The notes: generated by a model from the sequence alone, not told the origin. A stretch of DNA of 64,000 nucleotides from Cylindrodendrum hubeiense (GCA_014621425.1 JAANBB010000012.1:124001-188000); one strand, 5' to 3'. Positions 38,007-49,581 are shown, numbered from the stretch's first letter. Program-made: numbers and translations.

Positions 38007-38702
38007 TGTGAGTTGATTGAGAATTAATGATGTAGGAATTGTTGGATGATGACGGCTGACCTTCCCGTGGGCAGGAGTCTGCCGATGTATTGCCGCATGG
38101 TTTCGCGTTTACATGCCTGAGGCACCAGTTCCGGCATCAACAACAACGTCTCACAAAGCCTCATCTTAGGCCATACTCTCCAATCATCATGGTCTTTATC
38201 ATGGATACGTGCTCACCGCCTTTTCCCTCCGCCTCCGAACTGGGTGTGCTTCAGAGGACCTCGGAATGTTCCAAGAGAACAGCTACCAAATCCGCGCTCC
38301 AGGTGAAGACACCAGCGTGATGCCCGTTTGCGACTTCACCCGATATCACCCCACTCTGCCCAATGCCAACAAAATACAGTAATTAGTACGCCTGTGATAT
38401 CTTATCATTTAACTGCGGCAGGCGCTTAGCAGGCTCTCGGAAGATGGCTCCGGCGTGGCGAACTTACCCTGGAGCCCTGGTGGGCATGTATGCAAACACT
38501 CGGAGCACGGACCGAGTTTTGATTACTGACAAGGATAGCTTTACAAGGACGATTAGTGAAGCATCTGGCGTGTTTATGTCTAGTGTCATCATCTCAAATG
38601 TGCTAAAGGTAGGATTTGAGAGCCAAAAAACGGCTACTGGACCATAGCAGAGTATGATTGTCTTCTTTTTATAATGAAGAATAGTCTGCACCATCTAATA
38701 GA
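38007..38702. other. intergenic with CHAT relic
   Basis: Promoter of the APH gene and a short decayed stretch (see 38463-38557). A minus-strand frame at about 38240-38340 reads SGVISGEVANGHHAGVFTW after a good acceptor; it may be a second relic that I cannot place. Confidence 0.45.
38463..38557 (-). pseudogene. CHAT-domain gene relic, copy A
   Basis: About 95 bases closely similar to 62063-62160, same strand. By position relative to the CHAT exon at 61644-62060, it corresponds to the stretch just before the catalytic-Cys part of a CHAT domain (a decayed AYLSACSTG-like text reads AYMPTRAPG). No other part of the gene remains here. Confidence 0.5.
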
Positions 38703-39545
38703 CTAAACATTTGTAATAAACTCTGTCCAGATAGCTACAATGCCCGATACATCCCGATCAAGAGAGAAGTTCGCGCCGCCTATAATAGCAGCCTGCACAT
38801 CTGGTCGGAGCCTTTTTGCATTCTCAAAATGCCCAAACAATACATCATCCTTCGCACACATTGCCAATATAGGGCACTTTACAGCGATATAGTAAACATC
38901 CTTCTCCTGCTTCCACAACGCACCGTATATTTGAGTTCTTCCTTTCCAAGCCCGGATGTGATCAACAGCCTCTCGTTGGTGTAGATCAAGATCATCACTG
39001 ATGCCCATCTTCCTAAGGTACTCCCATGTCTTAGACAGATGCGAACCGTTCGGCACAGGCTCATTGAACGGCGCAAAGAACACCTTCTTCATATCCTCTC
39101 TCGTATCTGCATCCATAATGCTAGGACCAACCATGCTCACAGTCTTGACGAAATCCGGGTACACGGCCGCAATCTCGATAGCCAGTGAGGCACCAGTATG
39201 ATGACCAAGGATATGTACAGATTTACTTGTCCCAAAAATGTCTAGCAGCTGAAAGACATTTATAAAGAGCTTGATGTACCATTTTGTACCGTGTATCTCA
39301 ATTTGCTCAATATCTGAGGGAGAGGGATCGAAGGAACTGCCGAAGCCAGGCATATCCGGGGCATAGCATGCATAACCCTTTGCAGCATAATGTGCCATCA
39401 GCTTTTCATACGACGCAGATGATGAGGCTGACTTATGCAAAAACAGTAGTGTGTCGACCTGTCTTGTACCAGCTGGTGGCAACGCATAGCGGTAATGTAT
39501 TTGGCCGAGAGCTGTGGTAAGATAGGCTTTTGTAATGCTTGCCAT
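38703..39545 (-). CDS. alpha/beta-hydrolase fold protein with unusual active site
   Basis: 280 residues, one exon from the ATG at 39545 (the frame is open to a TTG at 39569). The fold is clear: LLFLHKSASSSASY (oxyanion strand), CYAPDMPGFGSS, VHILGHHTGASLAIE (nucleophile elbow) and CPILAMCAKDDVLFG (acid strand). The elbow reads G-H-H-T-G, so the usual Ser is His116, and the region where the catalytic His is expected (GGANFSLDRD) has none. It may use another mechanism or be a lyase-type member. A CCGTCGG site 133 bases upstream links it to the cluster downstream. Confidence 0.85.
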   Translation of the reverse strand: MASITKAYLTTALGQIHYRYALPPAGTRQVDTLLFLHKSASSSASYEKLMAHYAAKGYACYAPDMPGFGSSFDPSPSDIEQIEIHGTKWYIKLFINVFQLLDIFGTSKSVHILGHHTGASLAIEIAAVYPDFVKTVSMVGPSIMDADTREDMKKVFFAPFNEPVPNGSHLSKTWEYLRKMGISDDLDLHQREAVDHIRAWKGRTQIYGALWKQEKDVYYIAVKCPILAMCAKDDVLFGHFENAKRLRPDVQAAIIGGANFSLDRDVSGIVAIWTEFITNV

Positions 39546-40192
39546 CGCGACGATATGTAGTCTTGCCAATACACCGTCATGTTATCTTTGTGCATGGTGT
39601 GCCATATATACTGACTGATAGCATGCGTGCACCTTTATCGAAGCGGCTGTGGATATATCGGATCATCGGATGCAATTCCGTCGGGACCCGTCTTCTCTTT
39701 GCTTCGACATCATTCCGATACAGACCCACATCTGATAAAGACCACCTTAGATCATAGCTTCACCTCTGGATTATGTACTAATAAGTTGTTCATTGATAGT
39801 GAAATTACCTTTACGCGAGTATGCATATTTAAACAAGTTTTAGTCAGTGAACGAGTAGATGAGAGCATTGGGGGAGGCCTTAGCAATATCGCTTGGAGAT
39901 GCATTTTACACGCCGCTGGCAAGAGTTCACGATTTTCTATTTAGTAAAAATGTAGAGGTATTGGAGACCAATGAAGAGGGAAAAGCAAAGTATATTAACT
40001 ACTAATTAGGTTTTGGTTATATCTGAGTGAATTATGGGCAAGGGAGGAGGTACGACCTCAACATTTGCAAATGGATATCCTATAGAACTGGAATTATGGG
40101 AAGCAATTCAACACAAAGATTGCAAACATAGCTCTTCATAATCCAATCTGGCCTTCCTCCCAGCCATTATAACCACACTACCTCCATGAAGC
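39546..40192. other. intergenic, hydrolase promoter
   Basis: Promoter of the alpha/beta-hydrolase gene and 3' end of the NCS1 permease. AT-rich in its second half. One CCGTCGG element (39678). No gene. Confidence 0.6.
39678..39684 (+). promoter_or_regulatory. CCGTCGG site upstream of alpha/beta hydrolase
   Basis: CCG-T-CGG, an everted pair of zinc-cluster half sites one base apart, 133 bases before the ATG. Same motif as upstream of six other genes of the cluster. Confidence 0.55.
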
Positions 40193-42251
40193 TTAGTCTA
40201 CATGCTTCTCAATGTCAACGGTATGTGAGGTGCCACCGTGTTTGATGTCAGTGGATATATCGCCAGTAACAGCGACATTCTCAGAGCTTGACATGCGCCT
40301 CGTAATAGTGACACCCTCGATCTCGTCTAGAAGCTCCATCTGGTACGGCTTGCCACCAGGAGGGGGAGACACCAATGTTATAAGATAGTAGGTTGCACCG
40401 CCACCACAGAAGCCGATGATCCAAGAGACCTGGAATGCGCGAATCCACCCAACCGATATGGAGTCTGTGCTACTGGTAACGCTCGCGACAAAGCCAGCTA
40501 AGTAGATTTCGAGTCAGCTTTTCTTCTTTTTGGTCGACATTTGATTTGGACTTGTTGGGCATCTTACGGAAAGACGGCCAGATTACAATACACCAAGCCG
40601 CCATGGCTCTCCAATTCCAGCCGAAAGTGTACCAGTAAATGGATTTTGAGTTTCCAATGTATAAGTCTGGAACTTTCCACTTTCGTTGACGGACAATCCA
40701 ACTATCGAGAAGGTTAGTAAGCGTTCAGAAGCTATTTGAAGCGCTTTAAGAAGGTCATTTGCTTAGAAAACTCACAAATCCACAGAGCCGATACCAGCAA
40801 GGGGCGAGATGAACATGCCGAAGGCACTCAGAACCGAAATAAAGACTCCTGGCTGCTCCACGAAGCGCCATGGCTGGATTAGATAGCCGACAAAGCACAT
40901 AATCAAAGATCCACGGGTAACATCGATGTATTTGGGCCAGAGCGAGGCTAAGTCCATGCCACAAGCAATGGAATTTTGCACCAAGTTGACTGACATTTGA
41001 CTGACGAAGAAACCAGTGCCGGCAAAAAAGGTACCCGCTCGTGTTGTTGCGCTGTAGTCGTTTTTCTGAAGGAACTCTAGAAGACTGATAGGATTCCAGA
41101 TGGCCTCTCCATACATCTCCTTGACGGCGCTGGTGGTCGAGATACCTAGAACTGCACATACAGTCAAGCTGATAGGACCAGTGATCGTCTGGTGCCATAG
41201 GAAGGAACTTCTTTTTCGAGCGAACCGAGTCCAGTCAGACTGGCGGATGGCCGAACCTGTCCAAGATCCAGCCACTGAACTCATGGCTAAAAGTATACGG
41301 AAAGAACGCTCGCTATCAGAAGGTGAGTATCAATTCGGGCCACATGGGGGGATTTAGTGTCTACCTGCTGGATATCTGCTTAGAAGGAGGTATGATCGTA
41401 GCACCGCCGTTTGCTGCCATGGCCCAGATGAAGAGTCCCAACATCGTGGAACCTACCATGATTTGCGAGAAGAACAGGATAGGCTGAAGCTTAGTAGGAT
41501 GGATGAACATAAGCGAAGTGAAAATGACAATGAAGATAACGAAGCCAATAAGTTGTTGGGTCTCAATTCCGGCAGATTCAGGTAGCGTGTTTTCCATGTG
41601 AGCAAAGCTAGGGAAAATGGCTGAGAGCATGACTGCAATCGCCTGCCCGCCCCAGTATGATTGAATCCCGAAGCTTTTGGTATCTATCAGCAAGCTATTG
41701 ACATTATGTGATTCCGGGGAAGATTTACTTACAAGGTAAAGTTAACAAAACACTTTAATATGATGACGAAGAATGACCCGTACATGCCGAAGGTGGATCG
41801 GCTTAGCATGGGGAACCCGAGGTGATAGAGGATCTGGAAAGTTCATAATATTGTCAACACCTTCGCTTATGGATATCATGAAGACTGAAAAACTTACACC
41901 GGGCTCTGCACAGAGCACGGCAACAATGGAAGAGAGCACGGAGCCAACAAGGATGCCCCCGATAGCGGAACCAGCGTCTAAGCCAGCGGCAAGATGAGAA
42001 GAGCTTAAAGCCCTAAAAGAAAATGTTAGATACTACTTCTTACTACAGGTTCGTCCTGAGCAGAGGGATACTTGCCATACTGTGGTGTTTAGGCCAACAG
42101 TGAACCAGTAACCAAAGTAGGCCTGCCAGGTGTATTTTCGATCCTCGTACGGGACTGGTAGGATATCATTGTTGGCCCAGCGAGAGTTTCTTTCATCTTC
42201 GTTAACTAGGAGCGACCTAAAGGTTCGCGGAAGTCTAATATTGAGACCCAT
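40193..42251 (-). CDS. NCS1 nucleobase/allantoin-type permease
   Basis: Plasma-membrane permease of the nucleobase-cation-symport-1 family (uracil, uridine, allantoin and related ring compounds). Seven exons: 42251-42076, 42012-41898, 41833-41733, 41673-41365, 41312-40776, 40701-40568, 40497-40193, giving 558 residues. Intron 1 is GC-AG, the rest GT-AG. Signatures: the N-terminal RWANNDILPVP segment, FGYWFTVGLNTTVW-ALSSSHLAAGLDAG across the GC-AG splice, GFPMLSRSTFGMYGSFF, FGIQSYWGG, SVAGSWTGSAIRQSDWTRFA and the CWIVRQRKW-like DFWIVRQRKWKVPDLY. About 12 helices. It could import the substrate of the adjacent catabolic genes. The substrate specificity cannot be told from sequence. It lacks the CCGTCGG element of its neighbours. 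Confidence 0.92.
42013..42075 (-). other. GC-AG intron 1 of the NCS1 permease
   Basis: 63-nt intron starting GCAAGT (the usual GC donor) and ending TTTTAG, with CTAAC 14 nt before the end. It joins TVW to ALSSSHL; the nearby GT donor would shift the frame. Confidence 0.85.
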
Positions 42252-44115
42252 GGTGGCTCAAATATTTACTGCCCTCGTTTGTTGAAGTTAATTACCAGTC
42301 GTCGAGTGGAGATGGGAACATAAGCGTGAACGTTGAGAGGAGTTTGGAGAAATCTACCTTCTCGATGGTTCAGTCACTGGGCCTGGATATATATGCCGCG
42401 CGTCGCTGCAAATTGCTTTCGACGTCGGCCTCGAGTCCTGAGAGGGGATACTGTGAGGAACGATTGGTGTGTGGGCGTGGATGTCAGATTGGTCAAGTTC
42501 TCGGGTAGTTTCATGCCGCCTCCCTTGCTTTATCATCACTGGCAATCCGTGATATCTGTTATTGAGCAAGTTCAAATGATCCAGGCCTAGCTGCAGAGAG
42601 ATAGCGGACAGCATGGCTTGCCTGCAGCGGAGTCAATGTTTAGTGAGTGGGTCGCAGATGGGATGGTAGACAACTACGGTTATCTACTAGTGCTATCTTA
42701 AGGCCGCCTATCTGCGCCCGGGAATAAGGACCCATCGGATGTTCGGAATCTAGCCATCCGCCATTTTCGTTCTGACAAGGATCGAGTATTATCTATTGAC
42801 GACTCGACGAACAAGGGTTCGCAGCCACTAAGCGCGGCATGGGCAAGATTGCTTTATTGTAATGGTTTACCCCATCATTCACAGCCACAATACGCCCAGG
42901 GCTCAAAGTCAAGAAGTACCTCAAGAAACAAATCGCTATGAATTACAACTTGCACGATTGATGAAGCGGCGGGAATTGCCGTACTAGGCAGGGAAGGGCG
43001 GATAAAAGGGAAGGTCTCCGACCGGAGACCTTCAGGATCATCAAGCATCAACACATCTGAGATACATTCTGAAAGGACAGCTTGGTGAAGGAACGAGACC
43101 TTCCCTAGCCCTCCTAGCAGTGCCCATTTTAATTTCTGCATTATTTGTATTAATTCACATTTTCCCTCGGCTTTTCTTTGCTGTTAGTCGCGCCCGAGTC
43201 TTTGAGGTCGGGATTTTCATCACATCAATCACGGTTTTCAACGCCTTGCCAACGCGAAGACCATTATTCCTTCGGCCAAGCATCTAATTAGATGCTTTCC
43301 TTCCTTTTGAACCTAGAATCAAGAGGTTGCAGCCGATAGCCCCAGCTGTGGCTTATGCGCACACCCGACCCAGCGAGACTTGCTGACGACACTTGATTAG
43401 GAATTTCCGTGGGAGGGCATTTACTTTGGTTATGGGCTACGACCCTTTTCTGCCAAGGCACCTCAGGTTGTCATTAGATATCAAGACACCAGCAAGTTTG
43501 CCAGGCCCCCGCCAGGCTGAATAATCCTCGTTGGAGAAAAGCGTATTCACTATGGACTGATTAAGGTAAGAGATGAAGTTGCCTTGATTTGTCGACCTCC
43601 TTGCAGCAATTTGAAATCCATAAAAGCAGCTTGACCACGACAACAACCCAAAAGCATGCCCCTCCTCCAAACGTCCAAACACGTACGGCGAGTGACTGAA
43701 TTGCCAAATATGTCACTAGTTTTAGTTGGGGTTCATCATAATGGTGTTGGTAATTTCACCAACACTCATCTCCGAGACGAAAGGGGAGTCCCCAATGTGG
43801 CCTCATGGAACTTTCTCAGTACCGAGCAACATGTGTCCTTGAACCTGGAGAACGAAAATCTTCTGAAATCACTGAGACCAGTAACTCAGCAAGCCTTGAG
43901 TTGCTGTGACATACAATGTGTATTCGATATCGAAGTTCATGCCCATCCTTCGACAGTTTCACTATCACAAATGGAGATTTACTCGTACTCTATATATATA
44001 ATGCATGCAAGCAACATTCATTTGAATGGGGATCTTTACCCCGTTGTCTAGGCTTCACCTCTACTATGCCAAGAGGATGTAAAAACATACGTAAATGAGT
44101 CGGTTTGCTATTCTA
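42252..44115. other. intergenic, no gene seen
   Basis: 1.86 kb. The first part is the permease promoter. No open frame here carries a recognisable domain. A 22-bp near-perfect palindrome lies at 43011-43032. No CCGTCGG motif. Confidence 0.6.
43011..43032. repeat. 22-bp inverted repeat
   Basis: Arms AAGGTCTCCG and CGGAGACCTT are exact complements, separated by AC. It contains CCG-AC-CGG, an everted pair of zinc-cluster half sites two bases apart, about 760 bases before the permease ATG. It could be a regulator site or a hairpin. Confidence 0.7.
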
Positions 44116-45437
44116 TCAATATATCTTCACAACCAACTTTTTGCCGCCCATGTTCCCTCTCTTCAGCATGTCCAGGCCAACTGGTACAGCTTCTAGTCCA
44201 CCCTCTATCTGTACGATATCGGGCAACATAATTTTCCCTTCAGACATAATCTTGTTAAGCTCATCCGCGTAGCACCTATTTGCGCTGTTCAGAACGTATT
44301 GCTTCATCTCGACCGTGTGTGCCGTGACGTTGTCCGGAATGACCTGTGAAGGGGACATAAATGCCAGCGGTGCAAAGTGGACTGGCCTTTCTTGCGACAC
44401 GGATTGGAGGGCAACCGCTGCTGTGTTCGAGGACACTAGGTCCATGGCTCGGGTTATATTACCACTCGTGACGAGGCGGATTTCTTCCACAAGCTCCAAG
44501 TCTGTTTTACCATCTCGAACAACGACGTGTGCTGCTCCAAGTTTCTCTGACAATGCTTTTGTCGATTGAGAGTTGACGGTGATGACTTTGAGCCCACTCA
44601 ATGAAGCAAATTGCGTAGCGAACTGGCCCGTGATGGTAGAGCCGCCCCACACGAGTAACCACTCATCATCTGATGTCTCTGCTAGCCTTTGGGGCCCCGA
44701 TGGTAAAGGAATGTCAAGCCACTTCCATAGCGTCATTGCAGCAGTCAATGCAGGCACTCCAAGGCAGGCTGCAGATGCCATTGTCATGCCCATGGGAATG
44801 TGAGACACAGTATGTGAAGGGACGACAACGTATTGCTGGAAACAGCCAGCTCGTACATCGCGATAGTATGTACTGGTCCAGACCTTATCGCCACTTTTGA
44901 AATCCGTGATGTCTGAGCCAACCTTTTCAATGGTTCCAGACATTTCTCTTCCGGTGACCTGTGGACAATAATAAGTCAGCCAAAGAATTTGCTTGCAACA
45001 GGGGCTGGACAAACCCAAGGGAATGCCACTATGCAAAAGTTATAGTCGACACTCTTCCAGTCTATCGGGTTGAGGCCGGCGAAGTCGCAGCGGATCATGA
45101 TTTCTCCGCCAGCGACAGAGGGTACTGGGAAGTCGTCTCGAACTTCGTACTCTCCTTTTCTTGCTACAACGAGTGCCTTTTGTATCTGGGGCTTAGTAGT
45201 AGTCTCGGTGATAATCTTCTCGACGGAATTTTGTGTGGAGTCGGATAGGCTGGAGTCGGATTCTTGCGCGGCTTTTGCGACGTTGATCTTCGCGGAAATT
45301 GCATCATTCTTGCTGGTGTTACGTCGTAGTCGCTTGAGTAGATTGAGTAGACTCTTCCAACACATACTTTCTTTCGAAATGTATGTTTTTGATGTTCGCT
45401 TAAGCATGCCAGAAGTTTCAGTTGCAGTTTGAGGCAT
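44116..45437 (-). CDS. MDR-superfamily zinc-independent oxidoreductase
   Basis: NAD(P)H-dependent oxidoreductase of the medium-chain dehydrogenase/reductase superfamily, close to fungal quinone-oxidoreductase/enoyl-reductase-like proteins. Exon 1 is 45437-45015, exon 2 is 44958-44116; the 56-nt intron starts GTTTGT; 421 residues. Catalytic-domain start QKALVVARKGEYEVRDDFPVP, then FAGLNPIDWKSVDY, TGREMSGTIEKVGSDI and the nucleotide-binding WLLVWGGSTITGQFATQFA. No structural-zinc cysteines. The first 85 residues are a polar extension not usual for the family, yet no ATG lies near the usual start. Three CCGACGG sites lie upstream. Possibly it reduces an intermediate of the pathway. Confidence 0.88.
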
Positions 45438-46456
45438 CGTTTATATTTCTTTGGGCTCAGTCGAATTGAGTAAGTACCAAACGAAAGAGGGAGGTGGTAG
45501 ATATCAAAAAACGGCTGGCTGGAATTTCCGAGTTGACCAATAATTAAAATGTTATTTCTAAGGATAAAGCTTTTACTACCCGTGACCCATAGTGGTTCAG
45601 ATACAAATTTCTCTGCTTCGAAGAAGGAAACATCAAAATTCCGCCGACGGCGAACCACAAACAGGGAGAATTTGGCTCCGACGGCACTCAAAATATTCCG
45701 ATGTAAACGCTCTAGCAGGCAGGGTGTCTACATGCGAGGGCCGTCTAAGCAATCAGCCGTGGTTACTGCGGCTGAAAAATAATTACCGTCCTCATGCAGG
45801 TAAATTTATGTCTTCCGAAGACCCGACGGGATCTTGCGCCGCCGCAGCTATGTCCTTCACAGCCGTATATCCGAGAGTCAACCGGAAATACTGACGTTTT
45901 CATACATCCGAAAAGTAGCATCGCAGATTGTAAGACAACGTCTCTAAAGGCTATATTAATACGCATATTTTTAGTTACTTTTAGTAAATAATGATTTATT
46001 GATTTATGGATGTCTTAAATTGTGCATCCAAAAGATGAAGAACGTGGTAGATCCAGATAGAATGGTTGGCCACATAATAGCTCGGTGAACACGCTTGTAG
46101 TCAACAAGAGTGCCCATGGTGAATTTCAACTTCGTAGGCTCGATGCAATGTATAGTAAATAGTAAACTCGATTGAAAACTTAAGATACAATGCTTGAATC
46201 CCCAAATAGGAGTGGAAGCTTGTGGCTGGCAAACAGCGACAGTGGGTAACTGTAGCCCGTCGTATTAACCCAAATCGCCAACATCTCGCTGATATTAGCC
46301 GTTCATTGATTAAGAGTACGCGAATAGACGATACGCTGCCAAGTATACCCAACAGTGTCAAGGCAACTGAGCTTGAAATAATACTCGGGATGGTTGAATC
46401 ACATGATCGATTTAATATATAACAGTGAAATACAAAGCCAAATTTGTTGCGAAGTT
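45438..46456. other. intergenic, MDR promoter
   Basis: Holds the MDR promoter with three CCGACGG elements, then an AT-rich stretch (45950-46020), then the 3' flank of the amidase. No gene. Confidence 0.6.
45644..45829. promoter_or_regulatory. three CCGACGG sites upstream of the MDR gene
   Basis: Copies at 45644-45650, 45678-45684 and 45823-45829, that is 207, 241 and 386 bases before the ATG. The motif is the complement of CCGTCGG found before the neighbouring genes. Confidence 0.6.
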
Positions 46457-47965
46457 CTAAAGTTGTGACTTCCATCCACCCTCAGACTCGAAAATACGCC
46501 CGACTGCTTCACAAACCGCCAATAAGTGACGGTCTCGATATCGAGGCGCCACTAAAGAGACCCCTACTGGCATTCCATTGGGTCCTTTAAAGCCTGGAAC
46601 ATTGACAACGGGGGTGTGAAGCGCCTGTATAGCACGGCATGTTAGTTGATCTTCTTACTCGGAAGGGGAACTCTTTCTAGGGGTCTCATTACCGTCCAGA
46701 TACCGTTAAACGCAGCGCTTCCTGTGGAAGCAATACCCACGGGGGCTTCGTCGGGGACACTGGGAACCAAAACTGCCGCATAGTTGCCGAGTATTTTGTC
46801 AACCTTGGGCCGGGCCATGCTAATGTTATCGAATGCCGTCAGATGGGCAGCATGTGAGACCTTCCACACATCTTCAACGTGGTCAATGAGTAGCGGATCC
46901 ATGTCCTGCTTGGCCATTCGGTAATACGGAAGAAACGCAGTCCGACCATCGGCTTTCATAATAGTGAGATGCCACTCTGGCAGGTCTTGAAGCTCCATGG
47001 GAAATTCAATCTCCTCTACTAAAGCCCCGTGCTTTCTCAATAGTTGCACAGCTTTCTCCATAGCAGACTCTGTACCTGGTCCTACCGATGGCCAAATCAT
47101 GGTCTTGTACACAGCAAACTTAGATTTGGCCACGTCAAAATTGGTATCCGGCATCTCGTCGTCTTCTAGATGAAACACATCCGCGAGAAGCTGCAGGTCC
47201 TCGACGGAACGAGTGTAGATACCCAGGGTATCGAGGATCAGGGAATATAACTTCTGACCCTCACGGCTAATGGAGCTCCACGTTGGTTTCATAGCATAAA
47301 TGCCGTTGTAAGAGCCTGGCCTAATGGTGCTTCCGCCAGTTTGTGTCCCGAGAGCGATAGGAGCTTGCATGTCGCCAACTACCGCACCGGATCCACTCGA
47401 TGATCCTCCAGGAGTACGTGTAGGATCATGCGGATTGCAGGTGGCTGGTCCCTTGAGAGTTGCGGCGAACTCGGTTGTGGTTGTCTTCCCTATTAGATTG
47501 TAAGATTGAAACGAACCACAGAAAGATACAATCAAATGGAATGCCTACCCAATATCAATGCACCAGCCTGGCGCAAAATTGCAACTGACGCAGCGTCGAC
47601 CCGCGGATGGCTGCCATCATATATGGGAGAGTTGTGCTGTGTGGGCATGTCTAAAAAAGTTTGAGCATCTTCTGAACCGTTGATCTTTTGTCGCATCTGA
47701 GCTCACCTTTAGTGTAGATGACGTCCTTCACGGCGATTGCTACTCCATGCAATGGCCCACGATCCTCCGGGGCAATGCGGTCCAAATTCCTAGCCTGCTC
47801 GACTACCAAGTCCGGATTAAGATGAGCCCAAGCTTTGACCGTAGGATCTCGCCCATTGATCCTAGACAGCAATGAAAGAGCATACTGCTCAACAGTCAAG
47901 TTCCCGGAGCAAATCTCATGGCGGGCTTGAGAAGCAGTGAGCCTGTACGGTTTTATTTGTGTCAT
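46457..47965 (-). CDS. amidase, amidase-signature family
   Basis: Hydrolyses a carboxamide to acid plus ammonia. Exons 47965-47707, 47650-47549, 47489-46693 and 46624-46457, all GT-AG, give 441 residues. The Ser-Ser-Lys triad is visible: Lys80 in GVAIAVKDV, the cis-Ser in TPGGSSSGSGA (about 151) and the nucleophile Ser in TGGSTIRPGS (about 174). The C-terminal exon reads ALHTPVVNVPGFKGPNGMPVGVSLVAPRYRD, conserved in the family. At 441 residues it is slightly short (usual 450-550). A CCGTCGG site lies 247 bases upstream. Next to the deacetylase-like gene it would fit opening of a cyclic imide followed by amide hydrolysis, as HxnM/HxnN do in fungal nicotinate use; inference. Confidence 0.93.
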
Positions 47966-48520
47966 TATGGTGACTTTCGAGGTAGTGGGATAATTATAAA
48001 AGGTTCAATGAAGTCGGTGGGTAATATCGATGATTCTCGTAAAGGAGGACACGGCGCGTTCGGTTGCAGTTTAACAATCAAGTCGATGAGAGATATAGAC
48101 GAACCTTCGCACAATATGGAAAAGGATGCGACTTTAGTGCCCATAGTGGAGCCTTCTGGTGAATGAAATTGACCTTACTATCGTTTGTCGGATCTTAGAT
48201 AGAGCTCTTAGCCGTCGGAGATGGCAGCAGTGCCGCAGTCCTCCTGATCATGGAGATAAGCATCCGGCAGCCGCCATTTTCCTCGACACACGGATCAAAA
48301 CCCCCGGAAGTCTGAAATGAACCGACAACATAGTTAATATTCGAAATATCAATGCTAATGGGATGAGACTTGAGCAATGAGTGCCTTGCCTCCACGAGAG
48401 GAGTGCACTGTTCGTCAAAGTCAAAGTAGTAAAAGGCGTTGCAAGTACTACCAAAGTGAGTCCCTGAATGGATGGCATGCAATGTCCAACGCTTAATTTA
48501 CTACGCAGAATAATATCGCT
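47966..48520. other. intergenic, amidase promoter
   Basis: Amidase promoter with one CCGTCGG site. A minus-strand open frame of 95 codons at 48195-48482 (contains CNAFYYFDFDEQC) lacks an ATG and any domain, so I do not call it. Confidence 0.5.
48212..48218 (+). promoter_or_regulatory. CCGTCGG site upstream of the amidase
   Basis: Exact motif copy, 247 bases before the amidase ATG (47965), a spacing much like that before the deacetylase (245). Confidence 0.6.
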
Positions 48521-49581
48521 CTAAGATAACTGGCCCTTCTTGTACGGATGATCCTGTTTGAATGCCTCTGCGATCTCCGTCCGCGTTGCGACCCAGACCC
48601 CCTCCTTCTTCGAGATGTATTGAATAAAGTCACGAAGCGCCGCAAACCGACCAGGCCGTCCGATGATCCGACAGTGTAGACCGATGGTCATCATCTTTGG
48701 CATACCATCTTCTCCCTCTTCATAGAGTATGTCAAATGCGTTCTTGATGTGGGTATAAAACCCCTGGGGGTCGCGAAAGCCGCTCCCAGCAGTGTGGAAT
48801 TTGAAATCGTTACAGTCGTAGCTGTAAGGCACCATAAGGCAGCCTTTTGGCTCGGAACTGTCACGCTCGAGAGGGAGATCAACCCAGTAAGGGACATCAT
48901 CAGCATACGTGTCGCTAGCCCAAACTAGCTCCTCACCCATCTCCTCGTAGATCTTCGGCACAAGAGTGCGCGAATGAGGAGAGGGGCGGCCGTAATACCA
49001 GCCACGTGGCGCATAGCCAGTCAAGGCTTTCAATGAAGTTATTGCGCGGCGAATATAGTCCTCCTCTTGTTGAATGGAGAAGTTGTGATAGTCTAACCAT
49101 CGGTAGGCATGGGAGGCAACATCATGCCCCTCCTCAGCACAACGAGCTGCCACTTCAGGTTGTTCCTCAACGGCCTTGGCGACCGCGTAAAGGGTGAATT
49201 TCATGCTGTGTTTCTGAAAGAGGCGGAAGAGGCGCCAAAATCCTGCTCGACTGCCATACTCATATTCAGACTCGGCACTGTAAGACCGCTCGTTGATACA
49301 GGCCGGCGCGAGGGGGTTCTCGGTGAGTGCAGTTTCAGATATGCCATCTCCAGATAAAACGGAGTGCTCAGCACCCTGTGATGCACGTTAGATTGAGCTC
49401 GGTAACATGACATCCAGGTGGTGTAAGAAATCTACACATGATGTACCTCTTCATAGTTGATGACGAACGAGACCGCAATTTTGGCACCGTTTGGCCATTT
49501 CAAATCGACTCCCTTCTCGCCATATCCCTTGAAGTCGCGGTTGAACGCATAATCCGGGTGGGGGTGGTAGGCTTCTGGCAT
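48521..49581 (-). CDS. polysaccharide-deacetylase-fold hydrolase (PuuE / cyclic imidase-like)
   Basis: NodB-fold metal hydrolase of the branch that includes metal-dependent imidases, PuuE allantoinase and fungal HxnM rather than chitin deacetylases. Exon 1 is 49581-49447, exon 2 is 49375-48521 (71-nt intron, GTACAT...CACAG), 329 residues. It opens PDYAFNRDFKGYGEKGVDLKWPNGAKIAVSFVINYEEGAEHSVLSGDG across the splice. Later motifs: FTLYAVAKAVEE, GHDVASHAYRWLDY (metal-site HxxxH-like area), APRGWYYGRPSP, LVWASDTYADDVPYWV, TIGLHCRIIGRPGR. Probably opens a ring C-N bond. A CCGACGG site lies 245 bases upstream. Confidence 0.9.

Noticed and set aside
38090..38320. Small plus-strand frames upstream of the alpha/beta hydrolase
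   Set aside because: No domain; one overlaps the CHAT relic, which is on the minus strand.
48195..48482. 95-codon minus-strand frame with two Cys, possible small secreted protein
   Set aside because: No ATG, no signal peptide; lies in the amidase promoter region and contains the CCGTCGG site.
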